From NCBI RefSeq assembly GCF_029227915.1, contig NC_079876.1, positions 3,040,001 to 3,104,000 of the forward strand: 64,000 bases of DNA, read 5' to 3'. The notes under the pieces were generated by a model. The model ran no database searches, was not told the DNA's origin, and saw only the letters and a list, made by a program, of their open reading frames with translations. Positions 27,711-41,160 of this stretch are shown here, one piece after another. This DNA comes from Hydractinia symbiolongicarpus. Taxonomy: Eukaryota > Cnidaria > Hydrozoa > Anthoathecata > Hydractiniidae. Position 1 is the stretch's first letter. Each line of letters begins with the position of its first letter. A program made the translations under genes and the position numbers.

Positions 27711-29590
27711 TCGCAGGTTTTCGTTTGCCGGCGATTAAACTTCTTTTATTCAGCGTCTCATCAAAAATGAAAACATTTTTAAAAACTACAAGTCTCATGC
27801 GTTTTAGTGGTGAAAAAGTAATTTAAAAAATCGTTCGGGAAATGAGTTTAATCCCTGGGTACTTTCTTTGTATACTTTTGACTATACGGGCCAAGCCCGG
27901 GATTTACGGTAAATCGCGGGTTTTCGTTTGCCGGCGATTAAACTTCTTTTATTCAGCGTCTCATCAAAAATGAAAACATTTTTAAAAACTAAAAGTCTTA
28001 TGCGTTTTAGTGTTGAAAAAATAATTTAAAAAATCGTTCTGGAAATGAGTTTACTCCCTGGGTACTTTCTTTGTATACTTTTGACTATACGGGCCGAGTC
28101 CGGGATTTACGGGAAATCGCAGGTTTTGGTTTGCCGGCGAATAAACTGCTTTTATTCAGCGTCTCATCAAAAATAAAAACATTCTTGAAAACTACAAGTC
28201 TCATGCGTTTTAGTGATGAAATAATAATTTAAAAAATCGTTTGGGAAATGAGTTTACTCCCTGGGTACTTTCTTTGTATACTTTTGACTATACGGGGCGA
28301 GTCCAGGATTTACGGGAAATCGCAGGTTTTCGTTTGCCGGCGATTAAACTTCTTTTATTCAGCGTCTCATCAAAAATGAAAACATTTTTAAAAACTACAA
28401 GTCTCATGCGTTTTAGTGGTGAAAAAGTAATTTAAAAAATCGTTCGGGAAATGAGTTTACTCCCTGGGTACTTTCCTTGTATACTTTTGACTATACGGGC
28501 CAAGCCCGGGATTTACGGGAAATCGCGGGTTTTCGTTTGCCGGCGATTAAACTTCTTTTATTCAGCGTCTCATTAAAAATGAAAACATTTTTAAAAACTA
28601 CAAGTCTTATGCGTTTTAGTGTTGAAAAAATAATTTAAAAAATCGTTCTGGAAATGAGTTTACTCCCTGGGTACTTTCTTTGTATACTTTTGACTATACG
28701 GGCCGAGTCCGGGATTTACGGGAAATCGCAGGTTTTGGTTTGCCGGCGATTAAACTGCTTTTATTCAGCGTCTCATCAAAAATGAAAACATTTTTAAAAA
28801 CTACAAGTCTCATGCGTTTTAGTGTTGAAAAAGTAATTTAAAAGATCGTTCGAGAAATGAGTTTAATCCCTGGGTACTTTCTTTGTATACTTTTGACTAT
28901 ACGGGCCAAGCCCGGGATTTACGGTAAATCGCAGGTTTTGGTTTGCCGGCGATTAAACTGCTTTTATTCAGCGTCTCATCAAAAATGAAAACATTCTTGA
29001 AAACTACAAGTCTCATGCGTTTTAGTGGTGAAATAATAATTTAGAAAATCTCTTGGGAAATGAGTTTACTCCCTGAGTACTTTCTTTGTATACTTTTGAC
29101 TATACGGGGCGGGTCCAGGATTTACGGGAAATCGCAGGTTTTCGTTTGCCGGCGATTAAACTTCTTTTATTCAGCGTCTCATCAAAAATGAAAACATTTT
29201 TAAAAACTACAAGTCTCATGCGTTTTAGTGGCGAAAAAGTCATTTAAAAAATCGTTCGGGAAATGAGTTTACTCCCTGGGTACTTTCTTTGTATACTTTT
29301 GACTATACGGGCCGAGTCCGGGATTTACGGGAAATCGCAGGTTTTGGTTTACCGGCGATTAAACTGCTTTTATTAAGCGTCTCATCAAAAATGAAAACAC
29401 TTATAAAAACTACAAGTCTCATGGGCTTTAGTAGTGAAATAATAATTTAAAAAATCGTTCGGGAAATGAGTTTACACCCCGTGTACTTTCTTTGTATACT
29501 TTTGACTATACGGGCCGAGTCCGGGATTTACGGGAAGTCGCGGGTTTTCGTTTGCCGGCGATTAAACTTCTTTTATTCAGCGTCTCATCA

Positions 29591-31214
29591 AAAATGAAAA
29601 TATTTTTAAATACTACAAGTCTCATGGGCTTTAGTGGTGAAATAATAATTTAAAAAATCGTTCGGGAAATGAGTTTACACCCTGGGTACTTTCTTTGAAT
29701 ACTTTTGACTATACGGGCCGAGTCCGGGATTTACGGGAAATCGCAGGTTTTCGTTTGCCGGCGATTAAGCTTGTTTTATTCAGCGTCTCATCAAAAATGA
29801 AAATATTTTTAAATACTACAAGTCTCATGGGCTTTAGTGGTGAAATAATAATTTAAAAAATCGTTCGGGAAATGAGTTTACACCCTGGGTACTTTCTTTG
29901 AATACTTTTGACTATACGGGCCGAGTCCGGGATTTACGGGAAATCGCAGGTTTTCGTTTGCCGGCGATTAAACTTGTTTTATTTAGCGTCTCATCAAAAA
30001 TGAAAACATTTTTGAAAACTACAAGTCTCAAGCGTTTTAGTGGTGAAAAGATAATTTAAAAAATCGTTTTGGAAATGAGTTTACTCACAGGGTACTTTCT
30101 TTGTATACATTCGACTATACGGGCCAAGCCCGGGATTTACGGGAAATCGCGGGTTTTCGTTTGCCGGCGATTAAACCACTTTCATTAAGCGTCTCATCAA
30201 AAATGAAAACATTTTTAAAAACTACAAGTCTCATGGGTTTTAGTGGTGAAATAATAATTTAAAAAATCGTTTGGGAAATGAGTTTACTCCCTAGGTACTT
30301 TCTTTGTATACTTTTGACTATACGGGCCGAGTCCGGGATTTACGGGAAATCGCAGGTTTTCGTTTGCCGGCGATTAAACTTCTTTTATTCAGCGTCTCAT
30401 CAAAAATGAAAATATTTTTAAATACTACAAGTCTCATGGGCTTTAGTGGTGAAATAATAATTTAAAAAATCGTTTGGGAAATGAGTTTACACCCTGGGTA
30501 CTTTCTTTGAATACTTTTGACTATACGGGCTGAGTCCGGGATTTACGGGAAATCGCAGGTTTTCGTTTGCCGGCGATTAAACTTGTTTTATTCAGCGTCT
30601 CATCAAAAATGAAAATATTTTTAAATACTACAAGTCTCATGGGCTTTAGTGGTGAAATAATAATTTAAAAAATCGTTCGGGAAATGAGTTTACACCCTGG
30701 GTACTTTCTTTGAATACTTTTGACTATACGGGCCGAGTCCGGGATTTACGGGAAATCGCAGGTTTTCGTTTGCCGGCGATTAAACTTGTTTTATTTAGCG
30801 TCTCATCAAAAATGAAAACATTTTTGAAAACTACAAGTCTCAAGCGTTATAGTGGTGAAAAGATAATTTAAAAAATCGTTTTGGAAATGAGTTTACTCAC
30901 AGGGTACTTTCTTTGTATACATTCGACTATACGGGCCAAGCCCGGGATTTACGGGAAATCGCGGGCTTTCGTTTGCCTGCGATTAAACCACTTTCATTAA
31001 GCGTCTCATCAAAAATGAAAACATTTTTAAAAACTACAAGTCTCATGGGTTTTAGTGGTGAAATAATAATTTAAAAAATCGTTTGGGAAATGAGTTTACT
31101 CCCTAGGTACTTTCTTTGTATACTTTTGACTATACGGGCCGAGTCCGGGATTTACGGGAAATCGCAGGTTTTCGTTTGCCGGCGATTAAACTTCTTTTAT
31201 TCAGCGTCTCATCA
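29591..31214 (+). repeat. Tandem 4-monomer blocks (812 bp)
   Basis: Two blocks, about 29,591-30,402 and 30,403-31,214, with every variant spaced 812 bp apart: TATTTTTAAATACT at 29,601 and 30,413, and TCAAGCG at 30,028 and 30,840. The rare TTTGAATAC form occurs in both. Confidence 0.83.
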
Positions 31215-33564
31215 AAAATGAAAACATTTTTGAAAACTACAAGTCTCATGCGTTTTAGTGGTTAAAAAATAATTTAAAAAATCGTTCGCGAAATGAGTTT
31301 ACACCCTGGGTACTCTCTTTGTATACTTTTGACTATACGGGCCGAGTCCGTGATTTACGGAAAATCGCAGGTTTTCGTTTGCCGGCGAGTAAACTTCTTT
31401 TATTCAGCGTCTCATCAAAAATGAAAACATTTTTGAAAACTACAAGTCTCATGCATTTTAGTGGTGAAAAAATAATTTAAAAATTCGTTAGGGAAATGAG
31501 TTTACTCCCTGGGTACTTTCTTTGTATACTTTTGACTATACGGGCCAAGCCCAGGATTTACGGGAAATCGCGGGTTTTCGTTTGCCGGCGATTAAACTTC
31601 TTTTATTCAGCGTCTCATCAAAAATGAAAACATTTTTAAAAACTACAAGTCTCATGGGCTTTAGTGGTGAAATAATAATTTAAAAAATCGTTTGGGAAAT
31701 GAGTTTACTCCCTGGGTACCTTCTTTGTATACTTTTGACTATACGGGCCGAGTCCGGGATTTACGGGAAATCGCGGGTTTTCGTTTGCCGGCGATTAAAC
31801 TTCTTTTATTCAGCCTCTCATCAAAAATGAAAACATTTTTAAAAACTACAAGTCTCATGGGTTTTAGTGGTGAAATAATAATTTAAAAAATCGTTTGGGA
31901 AATGAGTTTACTCCCTGGGTACTTTCTTTGTATACTTTTGACTATACGGGCCGAGTCCGGGATTTACGGGAAATCGCAGGTTTTCGTTTGCCGGCGATTA
32001 AACAACTTTTATTCAGCGTCTCATCAAAAATGAAAACATTTTTAAAAACTACAAGTCTCATACGTTTTAGTGGTGAAAAAATAATTTAAAAATTCGGTCA
32101 GGAAATGAGTTTACTCACAGGGTACTTTCCTTGTATACTTTTAACTATACGGGCCGAGTCCGGGATTTACGGGAAATCGCGGGTTTTCGTTTGCCGGCGA
32201 TTAAACTTCTTTTATTCAGCGTCTCATCAAAAATGAAAACATTTTTAAAAACTACAAGTCTTATGCGTTTTAGTGTTGAAAAAATAATTTAAAAAATCGT
32301 TCTGGAAATGAGTTTACTCCCTGGGTACTTTCTTTGTATACTTTTGACTATACGGGCCGAGTCCGGGATTTACGGGAAATCACAGGTTTTGGTTTGCCGG
32401 CGATTAAACTGCTTTTATTCAGCGTCTCATCAAAAATGAAAACATTCCTGAAAACTACAAGTCTCATGCGTTTTAGTGGTGAAAAAATAATTTAAAAAAT
32501 CGTTTGGGAAATGCGTTTACTCCCTGGGTACTTTCTTTGTATACTTTTGACTATACGGGCCGAGTCCAGGATTTACGGGAAATCGCAGGTTTTCGTTTGC
32601 CGGCGATTAAACTTCTTTTATTCAGCGTCTCATCAAAAATGAAAACATTTTTAAAAACTACAAGTCTCATGCGTTTTAGTGGTGAAAAAGTAATTTAAAA
32701 AATCGTTCGGGAAATGAGTTTACTCCCTGGGTACTTTCTTTGTATACTTTTGACTATACAGGCCAAGCCCAGGATTTACGGGAAATCGCGGGTTTTTGTT
32801 TGCCGGCGATTAAACTTCTTTTATTCAGCGTCTCATCAAAAATGAAAACATTTTTAAAAACTACAAGTCTTATGCGTTTTAGTGTTGAAAAAATAATTTA
32901 AAAAATCGTTCTCGAAATGGGTTTACTCCCTGGGTACTTTCTTTGTATACTTTTGACTATACGGGCCGAGTCCGGGATTTACGGGAAATCGCAGGTTTTG
33001 GTTTGCCGGCGATTAAACTGCTTTTATTCAGCGTCTCATCAAAAATGAAAACATTTTTGAAAACTACAAGTCTCATGCGTTTTAGTGGTGAAATAATTAA
33101 TTTAAAAAATCGTTTGGGAAATGAGTTTACTCCCTGGGTACTTTCTTTGTATACTTTTGACTATACGGGCCGAGTCCAGGATTAACGGGAAATCGCAGGT
33201 TTTCGTTTGCCGGCGATTAAACTTCTTTTATTCAGCGTCTCATCAAAAATGAAAACATTTTTAAAAACTACAAGTCTCGTGCGTTTTAGTGGTGAAAAAG
33301 TAATTTAAAAAATCGTTCGTGAAATGAGTTTAATCCCTGGGTACTTTCTTTGTATACTTTTGACTATACGGGCCAAGCCCGGGATTTACGGGAAATCGCG
33401 GGTTTTCGTTTGCCGGCGATTAAACTTCTTTTATTCAGCGTCTCATCAAAAATGAAAACATTTTTGAAAACTACAAGTCTCATGCGTTTTAGTGGTGAAA
33501 AAGTAATTTAAAAAATCGTTCGGGAAATGAGTTTACTCCCTGGGTACTTTCTTTGTATACTTTT

Positions 33565-33621
33565 GACTATACGGGCCAAGCCCGCGATTTCCCGTAAATC
33601 CCGGGCTTGGCCCGTATAGTC
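33565..33621. repeat. Inversion junction of the array (20-bp inverted repeat, 17-bp spacer)
   Basis: Forward monomers end and reversed monomers begin here. A 20-bp stretch at 33,565-33,584 (starting GACTATACGGG) is the exact reverse complement of 33,602-33,621, with 17 bp between. The left monomer follows its normal sequence through 33,584; the right one follows its normal sequence from 33,581. The four shared bases CCCG are therefore an ambiguous overlap at the breakpoint. Beyond the perfect 20 bp the two sides remain similar but are different monomer subtypes: the left has TTTTGAC with CTCCCTGGG, while the right, read in reverse complement, has CATTCGAC with CTTACAGGG. The join therefore links two non-identical units. 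Confidence 0.93.
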
Positions 33622-35075
33622 GAATGTATACAAAGAAAGTACCCTGTAAGTAAACTCATTTCCAGAACGATTTTTAAAATTATTTTTTCACCACTAAAAC
33701 GCATAAGACTTGTAGTTTTTAAAAATGTTTTTATTTTTGATGAGACGCTGAATAAAAGAAGTTTAATCGCCGGCAAACGAAAACCCGCGATTTCCCGTAA
33801 ATCCCGGCTTGGCCCGTATAGTCAAAAATATACAAAGAAAGTACCCAGGGAGTAAACTCATTTCCCGAACGATTTTTTAAATTATTTTTTCACCAGTAAA
33901 ACGCATGAGACTTGTAGTTTTCAAAAATGTTTTCAGTTTTGATGAGACGCTGAATAAAAGAAGTTTAATCGCCGGCAAACGAAAACCCGCGATTTCCCGT
34001 AAATCCCGGGCTTGGCCCGTATAGTCAAAAGTATACAAAGAAAGTACCCAGGGAGTAAACTCATTTCCCGGACGATTTTTAAAAATTACTTTTTTACCAC
34101 TAAAACGCATGAGACTTGTAGTTTTTAAAAATGTTTTCATTTTTGATGAGACGCTGAAAAAAAGAAGTTTAATCGCCGGCAAACGAAAACCCGCGATTTC
34201 CCGTAAATCCCGGACTCGGCCCGTATAGTTAAAAGTATACAAGGAAAGTACCCAGTGAGTAAACTCATTTCCTAACCGAATTTTTAAATTATTTTTTCAC
34301 CACTAAAACGTATGAGACTTGTAGTTTCCAAAAATGTTTTCATTTTTGATGAGAGGCTGAATAAAAGTTGTTTAATCGCCGGCAAACGAAAACCTGCGAT
34401 TTCCCGTAAATCCCGGACTCGACCCGTATAGTCAAAAGTATACAAAGAAAGTACCCAGGGAGTAAACTCATTTCCCAAACGATTTTTTAAATTATTATTT
34501 CACCACTAAAACCCATGAGAATTGTAGTTTTTAAAAATGTTTTCATTTTTGATGAGAGGCTGAATAAAAGAAGTTTAATAGCCGGCAAACAAAAACCCGC
34601 GATTTCCCGTAAATCCCGGACTCGGCCCGTATAGTCAAAAGTATACAAAGAAAGTACCCATGAAGTAAACTCATTTCCCAAACGATTTTTTAAATTATTA
34701 TTTCACCACTAAAGCCCATGAGACTTGTAGAAAAAAATGTTTCATTTTTGATGAGACGCTGAATAAAAGAAGTTTAATCGCCGGCAAACGAAAAGCCGCA
34801 ATTTCCCGTAAATCCCGGTCTCGGCCCGTATAGTCAAAAGTATACAAGGAAAGTACCCAGTGAGTAAACTCATTTCCCTAACGAATTTTTAAATTATTTT
34901 TTCACCACTAAAACGCATGAGACTTGTAGTTTTCAAAAATGTTTTCATTTTTGATGAGACGCTGAATAAAAGAAGTTTACTCGCCGGCAAACGAAAACCT
35001 GCGATTTTCCGTAAATCCCGGACTCGGCCGTATAGTCAAAAGTATACAAAGAGAGTACCCAGGGTGTAAACTCAT
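33581..35075 (-). repeat. Block next to the inversion, paralogous to 53,615-55,310
   Basis: From the first base right of the breakpoint this stretch matches 53,615 onward at an offset of 20,034 bp. The offset is 20,238 bp after one extra 204-bp monomer in the distal copy (33,607 corresponds to 53,641; 34,284 to 54,522; 34,487 to 54,725). The similarity to the distal copy starts exactly at CCCGCG, at the breakpoint. Confidence 0.83.
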
Positions 35076-37204
35076 TTCGCGAACGATTTTTTAAATTATT
35101 TGTTCACCACTAAAACGCATGAGACCTGTAGTTTTCAAAAATGTTTTCATTTTTGATGAGACGCTGAATAAAAGAAGTTTAATCGCCGGCAAACGAAAAC
35201 CTGCGATTTCCCGTAAATCCCGGACTCGGCCCGTATAGTCAAAAGTATACAAAGAAAGTACCTAGGGAGTAAACTCATTTCCCAAACGATTTTTTAAATT
35301 ATTATTTCACCACTAAAACCCATGAGACTTGTAGTTTTTAAAAATGTTTTCATTTTTGATGAGAGGCTGAATAAAAGAAGTTTAATCGCCGGCAAACGAA
35401 AACCCGTGATTTCCCGTAAATCCCGGACTCGGCCCGTATAGTCAAAAGTATACAAGGAAAGTACCCAGTGAGTAAACTCATTTCCCGAACGAATTTTTAA
35501 ATTATTTTTTCACCACTAAAACGCATGAGACTTGTAGTTTTCAGATATGTTTTCATTTTTGATGAGACGCTGAATAAAAGAAGTTTAATCGCCGGCAAAC
35601 GAAAACCCGCGATTTCCCGTAAATCCCGGCTTGGCCCGTATAGTCAAAAATATACAAAGAAAGTACCCAGGGAGTAAACTCATTTCCCGAACGATTTTTT
35701 AAATTATTTTTTCACAAGTAAAACGCATGAGACTTGTAGTTTTCAAAAATGTTTTCAGTTTTGATGAGACGCTGAATAAAAGAAGTTTAATCGCCGGCAA
35801 ACGAAAACCCGCGATTTCCCGTAAATCCCGGGCTTGGCCCGTATAGTCAAAAGTATACAAAGAAAGTACCCAGGGAGTAAACTCATTTCCCGGGCGATTT
35901 TTAAAAATTACTTTTTTACCACTAAAACGCATGAGACTTGTAGTTTTCAAAAATGTTTTCATTTTTGATGAGACGCTGAATAAAAGAAGTTTAATCGCCG
36001 GCAAACGAAAACCTGCGATTTCCCGTAAATCCCGGACTCGGCCCGTATAGTCAAAAGTATACAAAGAAAGTACCTAGGGAGTAAACTCATTTCCCAAACG
36101 ATTTTTTAAATTATTATTTCACCACTAAAACCCATGAGACTTGTAGTTTTTAAAAATGTTTTCATTTTTGATGAGAGGCTGAATAAAAGAAGTTTAATCG
36201 CCGGCAAACGAAAACCCGTAATTTCCCGTAAATCCCGGACTCGGCCTGTATAGTCAAAAGTATGCAAGGAAAGTACCCAGTGAGTAAACTCATTTCCCGA
36301 ACGAATTTTTAAATTATTTTTTCACCACTAAAACGCATGAGACTTGTAGTTTTCAGATATGTTTTCATTTTTGATGAGACGCTTAATGAAAGTGGTTTAA
36401 TCGTCGGCAAACGGAAACCCGCGATTTCCCGTAAATCCCGGACTTGGCCCGTATAGTCGAATGTATACAAAGCAAGTACCCTGTGAGTAAACCCATTTCC
36501 AAAACGATTTTTTAAATTATCTTTTCACCACTAAAACGCTTGAGACTTGTAGTTTTCAAAAATGTTTTCATTTTTGATGAGACGCTAAATAAAACAAGTT
36601 TAATCGCCGGCAAACGAAAACCCGCCATTTCCCGTAAACCCCGAACTCGACCCGCATAGTTAGAAGAATACAAAGAAAGTACCCAGGGAGTAAACTCATT
36701 TCCCGAACGATTTTTTAAATTATTTTTTAACCAATAAAACGCATGAGACTTGTAGTTTTCAAAAATGTTTTCATTTTTGATGAGACGCTGAATAAAAGAA
36801 GTTTAATCGCCGGCAAACGAAAACCTGCGATTTCCCGTAAATCCCGGACTCGGCCCGTATAGTCAAAAGTATACAAAGAAAGTACCCAGGGTGTAAACTC
36901 ATTTCCCGAACGATTTTTTAAATTATTTTTTCACCAGTAAAACGCATGAGACTTGTAGTTTTCAAAAATGTTTTCATTTTTGATGAGACGCTGAATAAAA
37001 GAAGTTTACTCGCTGGCAAACGAAAACCTGCGATTTCCCGTAAATCCCGGACTCGGCCGTATAGTCAAAAGTATACAAAGAGAGTACCCAGGGTGTAAAC
37101 TCATTTCGCGAACGATTTTTTAAATTATTTTTTCACCACTAAAACGCATGAGACTTGTAGTTTTCAAAAATGTTTTCATTCTTGATGAGACGCTGAATAA
37201 AAGA

Positions 37205-39638
37205 AGTTTCATCGCCGGCAAACGAAAACCCGCGATTTCCCGTAAATCCCGGTCTCGGCCCGTATAGTCAGAAGTATACAAGGAAAGTACCCAGTGAGTA
37301 AACTCATTTCCCGAACGAATTTTTAAATTATTTTTTCACCACTAAAATGCATGAGACTTGTAGTTTTCAGATATGTTTTCATTTTTGATGAGACGCTTAA
37401 TGAAAGTGGTTTAATCGCCGAGAAACGAAAACCCGCGATTTCCCGTAAATCCCGGACTTGGCCCGTATAGTCGAATGTATACAAAGAAAGTACCCTGTGA
37501 GTAAACCCATTTTCAAAACGATTTTTTAAATTATCTTTTCACCACTAAAACGCTTGAGACTTGTAGTTTTCAAAAATGTTTTCATTTTTGATGAGACGCT
37601 AAATAAAACAAGTTTAATCGCCGGCAAACGAAAACCCGCCATTTCCCGTAAACCCCGGACTCGGCCCGCATAGTCAGAAGTATACAAAGAAAGTACCCAG
37701 GGAGTAAACTCATTTCCCGAACGATTTTTTAAATTATTTTTTAACCACTAAAACGCATGAGACTTGTAGTTTTCAAAAATGTTTTCATTTTTGATGAGAC
37801 GCTGAATAAAAGAAGTTTAATCGCCGGCAAACGAAAACCTGCTATTTCCCGTAAATCCCGGACTCGGCCCGTATAGTCAAAAGTATACAAAGAAAGTACC
37901 CAGGGTGTAAACTCATTTCCCGAACGATTTTTTAAATTATTTTTTCACCAGTAAAACGCATGAGACTTGTAGTTTTCAAAAATGTTTTCATTTTTGATGA
38001 GACGCTGAATAAAAAAAGTTTACTCGCCGGCAAACGAAAACCTGCGATTTCCCGTAAATCCCGGACTCGGCCGTATAGTCAAAAGTATACAAAGAGAGTA
38101 CCCAGGGTGTAAACTCATTTCGCGAACGATTTTTTAAATTATTTTTTCACCACTAAAACGCATGAGACTTGTAGTTTTCAAAAATGTTTTCATTTTTGAT
38201 GAGACGCTGAACAAAAGAAGTTTAATCGCCGGCAAACGAAAACTTGCGATTTCCCGTAAATCCCGGACTCGGCCCGTATAGTCAAAAGTATACAAAGAAA
38301 GTACCTAGGGAGTAAACTCATTTCCCAAACGATTTTTTAAATTATTATTTCACCACTAAAACCCATGAGACTTGTAGTTTTTAAAAATGTTTTCATTTTT
38401 GATGAGAGGCTGAATAAAAGACGTTTCATCGCCGGCAAACGAAAACCCGCGATTTCCCGTAAATCCCGGTCTCGGCCCGTATAGTCAGAAGTATACAAGG
38501 AAAGTACCCAGTGAGTAAACTCATTTCCCGAACGAATTTTTAAATTATTTTTTCACCACTAAAATGCATGAGACTTGTAGTTTTCAGATATGTTTTCATT
38601 TTTGATGAGACGCTTAATGAAAGTGGTTTAATCGCCGAGAAACGAAAACCCGCGATTTCCCGTAAATCCCGGACTTGGCCCGTATAGTCGAATGTATACA
38701 AAGAAAGTACCCTGTGAGTAAACCCATTTTCAAAACGATTTTTTAAATTATCTTTTCACCACTAAAACGCTTGAGACTTGTAGTTTTCAAAAATGTTTTC
38801 ATTTTTGATGAGACGCTAAATAAAACAAGTTTAATCGCCGGCAAACGAAAACCCGCCATTTCCCGTAAACCCCGGACTCGGCCCGCATAGTCAGAAGTAT
38901 ACAAAGAAAGTACCCAGGGAGTAAACTCATTTCCCGAACGATTTTTTAAATTATTTTTTAACCACTAAAACGCATGAGACTTGTAGTTTTCAAAAATGTT
39001 TTCATTTTTGATGAGACGCTGAATAAAAGAAGTTTAATCGCCGGCAAACGAAAACCTGCGATTTCCCGTAAATCCCGGACTCGGCCCGTATAGTCAAAAG
39101 TATACAAAGAAAGTACCCAGGGTGTAAACTCATTTCCCGAACGATTTTTTAAATTATTTTTTCACCAGTAAAACGCATGAGACTTGTAGTTTTCAAAAAT
39201 GTTTTCATTTTTGATGAGACGCTGAATAAAAAAAGTTTACTCGCCGGCAAACGAAAACCTGCGATTTCCCGTAAATCCCGGACTCGGCCGTATAGTCAAA
39301 AGTATACAAAGAGAGTACCCAGGGCGTAAACTCATTTCGCGAACGATTTTTTAAATTATTTTTTCACCACTAAAACGCATGAGACTTGTAGTTTTCAAAA
39401 ATGTTTTCATTTTTGATGAGACGCTGAACAAAAGAAGTTTAATCGCCGGCAAACGAAAACTTGCGATTTCCCGTAAATCCCGGACTCGGCTCGTATAGTC
39501 AAAAGTATACAAAGAAAGTACCTAGGGAGTAAACTCATTTCCCAAACGATTTTTTAAATTATTATTTCACCACTAAAACCCATGAGCCTTGTAGTTTTTA
39601 AAAATGTTTTCATTTTTAATGAGAGGCTGAATAAAAGA
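37205..39638 (-). repeat. Tandem 6-monomer blocks in the reversed arm (1,217 bp)
   Basis: Blocks at 37,205-38,421 and 38,422-39,638 share private variants at 1,217-bp spacing: GTTTCATCGCC at 37,206 and 38,423, CAGATATG at 37,368 and 38,585, and the CGCCGAGAAACG change. Confidence 0.82.
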
Positions 39639-40544
39639 CGTTTAATCGCCGGCAAACGAAAACCCGCCATTTCCCGTAAACCCCGGACTCGGCCCGCATA
39701 GTTAGAAGTACACAAAGAAAGTACCCAGGGAGTAAACTCATTTCCCGAACGATTTTTTAAATTATTTTTTAACCACTAAAACGCATGAGACTTGTAGTTT
39801 TCAAAAATGTTTTTATTTTTGATGAGACGCTGAATAAAAGAAGTTTAATCGCCGGCAAACGAAAACCTGCGATTTCCCGTAAATCCCGGACTCGGCCCGT
39901 ATAGTCAAAAGTATACAAAGAAAGTACCCAGTGTGTAAACTCATTTCCCGAACGATTTTTTAAATTATTTTTTCACCAGTAAAACGCATGAGACTTGTAG
40001 TTTTCAAAAATGTTTTCATTTTTGATGAGACGCTGAATAAAAGAAGTTTACTCGCCGGCAAACGAAAACCTGCGATTTCCCGTAAATCCCGGACTCGGCC
40101 GTATAGTCAAAAGTATACAAAGAGAGTACCCAGGGTGTAAACTCATTTCGCGAACGATTTTTTAAATTATTTTTTCACCACTAAAACGCATGAGACTTGT
40201 AGTTTTCAAAAATGTTTTCATTTTTGATGAGACGCTGAATAAAAGAAGTTTAATCGCCGGCAAACGAAAACCTGCCATTTCCCGTAAATCCCGGACTCGG
40301 CCCGTATAGTCAAAAGTATACAAAGAAAGTACCTAGGGAGTAAACTCATTTCCCAAACGATTTTTTAAATTATTATTTCACCACTAAAACCCATGAGACT
40401 TGTAGTTTTTAAAAATGTTTTCATTTTTGATGAGAGGCTGAATAAAAGAAGTTTAATCGCCGGCAAACGAAAACCCGCGATTTCCCGTAAATCCCGGACT
40501 CGGCCCGTGTAGTCAAAAGTATACAAGGAAAGTACCCAGTGAGT

Positions 40545-41160
40545 AAACTCATTTCCAAAACGATTTTTTAAATTATCTTTTCACCACTAAAACGCTTGAG
40601 ACTTGTAGTTTTCAAAAATGTTTTCATTTTTGATGAGACGCTGAATAAAAGAAGTTTAATCGCCGGCAAACGAAAACCCGCCATTTCCCGTAAACCTCGG
40701 ACTCGGCCCGCATAGTTAGAAGTATACAAAGAAAGTACCCAGGGAGTAAACTCATTTCCCGAACGATTTTTTAAATTATTTTTTAACCACTAAAACGCAT
40801 GAGACTTGTAGTTTTCAAAAATGTTTTCATTTTTGATGAGACGCTGAATAAAAGAAGTTTAATCGCCGGCAAACGAAAACCTGCGATTTCCCGTAAATCC
40901 CGGACTCGGCCCGTATAGTCAAAAGTATACAAAGAAAGTACCCAGGGTGTAAACTCATTTCCAAAACGATTTTTTAAATTATCTTTTCACCACTAAAACG
41001 CTTGAGACTTGTAGTTTTCAAAAATGTTTTCATTTTTGATGAGACGCTGAATAAAAGAAGTTTAATCGCCGGCAAACGAAAACCCGCCATTTCCCGTAAA
41101 CCTCGGACTCGGCCCGCATAGTTAGAAGTATACAAAGAAAGTACCCAGGGAGTAAACTCA
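40545..41160 (-). repeat. Tandem 406-bp two-monomer duplication, reversed arm
   Basis: The join CATTTCCAAAACG occurs at 40,550 and 40,956. It is followed both times by AACGCTTGAG, then AAACCTCGGACTC and CATAGTTAGAAG. The CCTCGG variant is private to this pair. Confidence 0.75.

Larger units (their letters stand above)
1..33584 (+). repeat. 203-bp satellite array, left (forward) arm
   Basis: About 165 head-to-tail copies of a 203-bp unit run without interruption by other sequence. The spacing is seen directly between adjacent copies, for example 22,553 to 22,756 and 31,692 to 31,895, both 203 bp. Landmarks recur in every copy: CCTGGGTAC, TTGTATAC, GACTATACGGGCC, GATTTACGGGAAAT, CGTTTGCCGGCGATTAAAC, GCGTCTCATCAAAAATG and AGTCTCATG. 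Copies differ by scattered substitutions, often at CpG, and by 1-2 bp indels. I do not recognise the family. No promoter, RNA gene or conserved coding frame can be supported inside it. Satellite arrays of this kind usually lie in centromeric or other constitutive heterochromatin; that placement is inference. Confidence 0.97.

Noticed and set aside
33565-33621. Replication origin or terminator hairpin at the inversion centre
   Set aside because: The short palindrome is fully explained by joining two opposite-facing copies of the same satellite; no other origin features are present.
33737-33752. Hammerhead-ribozyme-like core (TTGATGAGACGCTGAA) repeated in each reversed monomer
   Set aside because: Known satellites do encode hammerheads. 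Here the essential C of CUGAUGA is U, GAAA is replaced by GAAU after a minimal stem, and no partner strand for stem III or suitable cleavage site is nearby.
33607-33855. 82-codon plus-strand frame just right of the inversion, and its paralogue at 53,641
   Set aside because: Antisense shadow of the reversed satellite; it is open only because of a local length variant.
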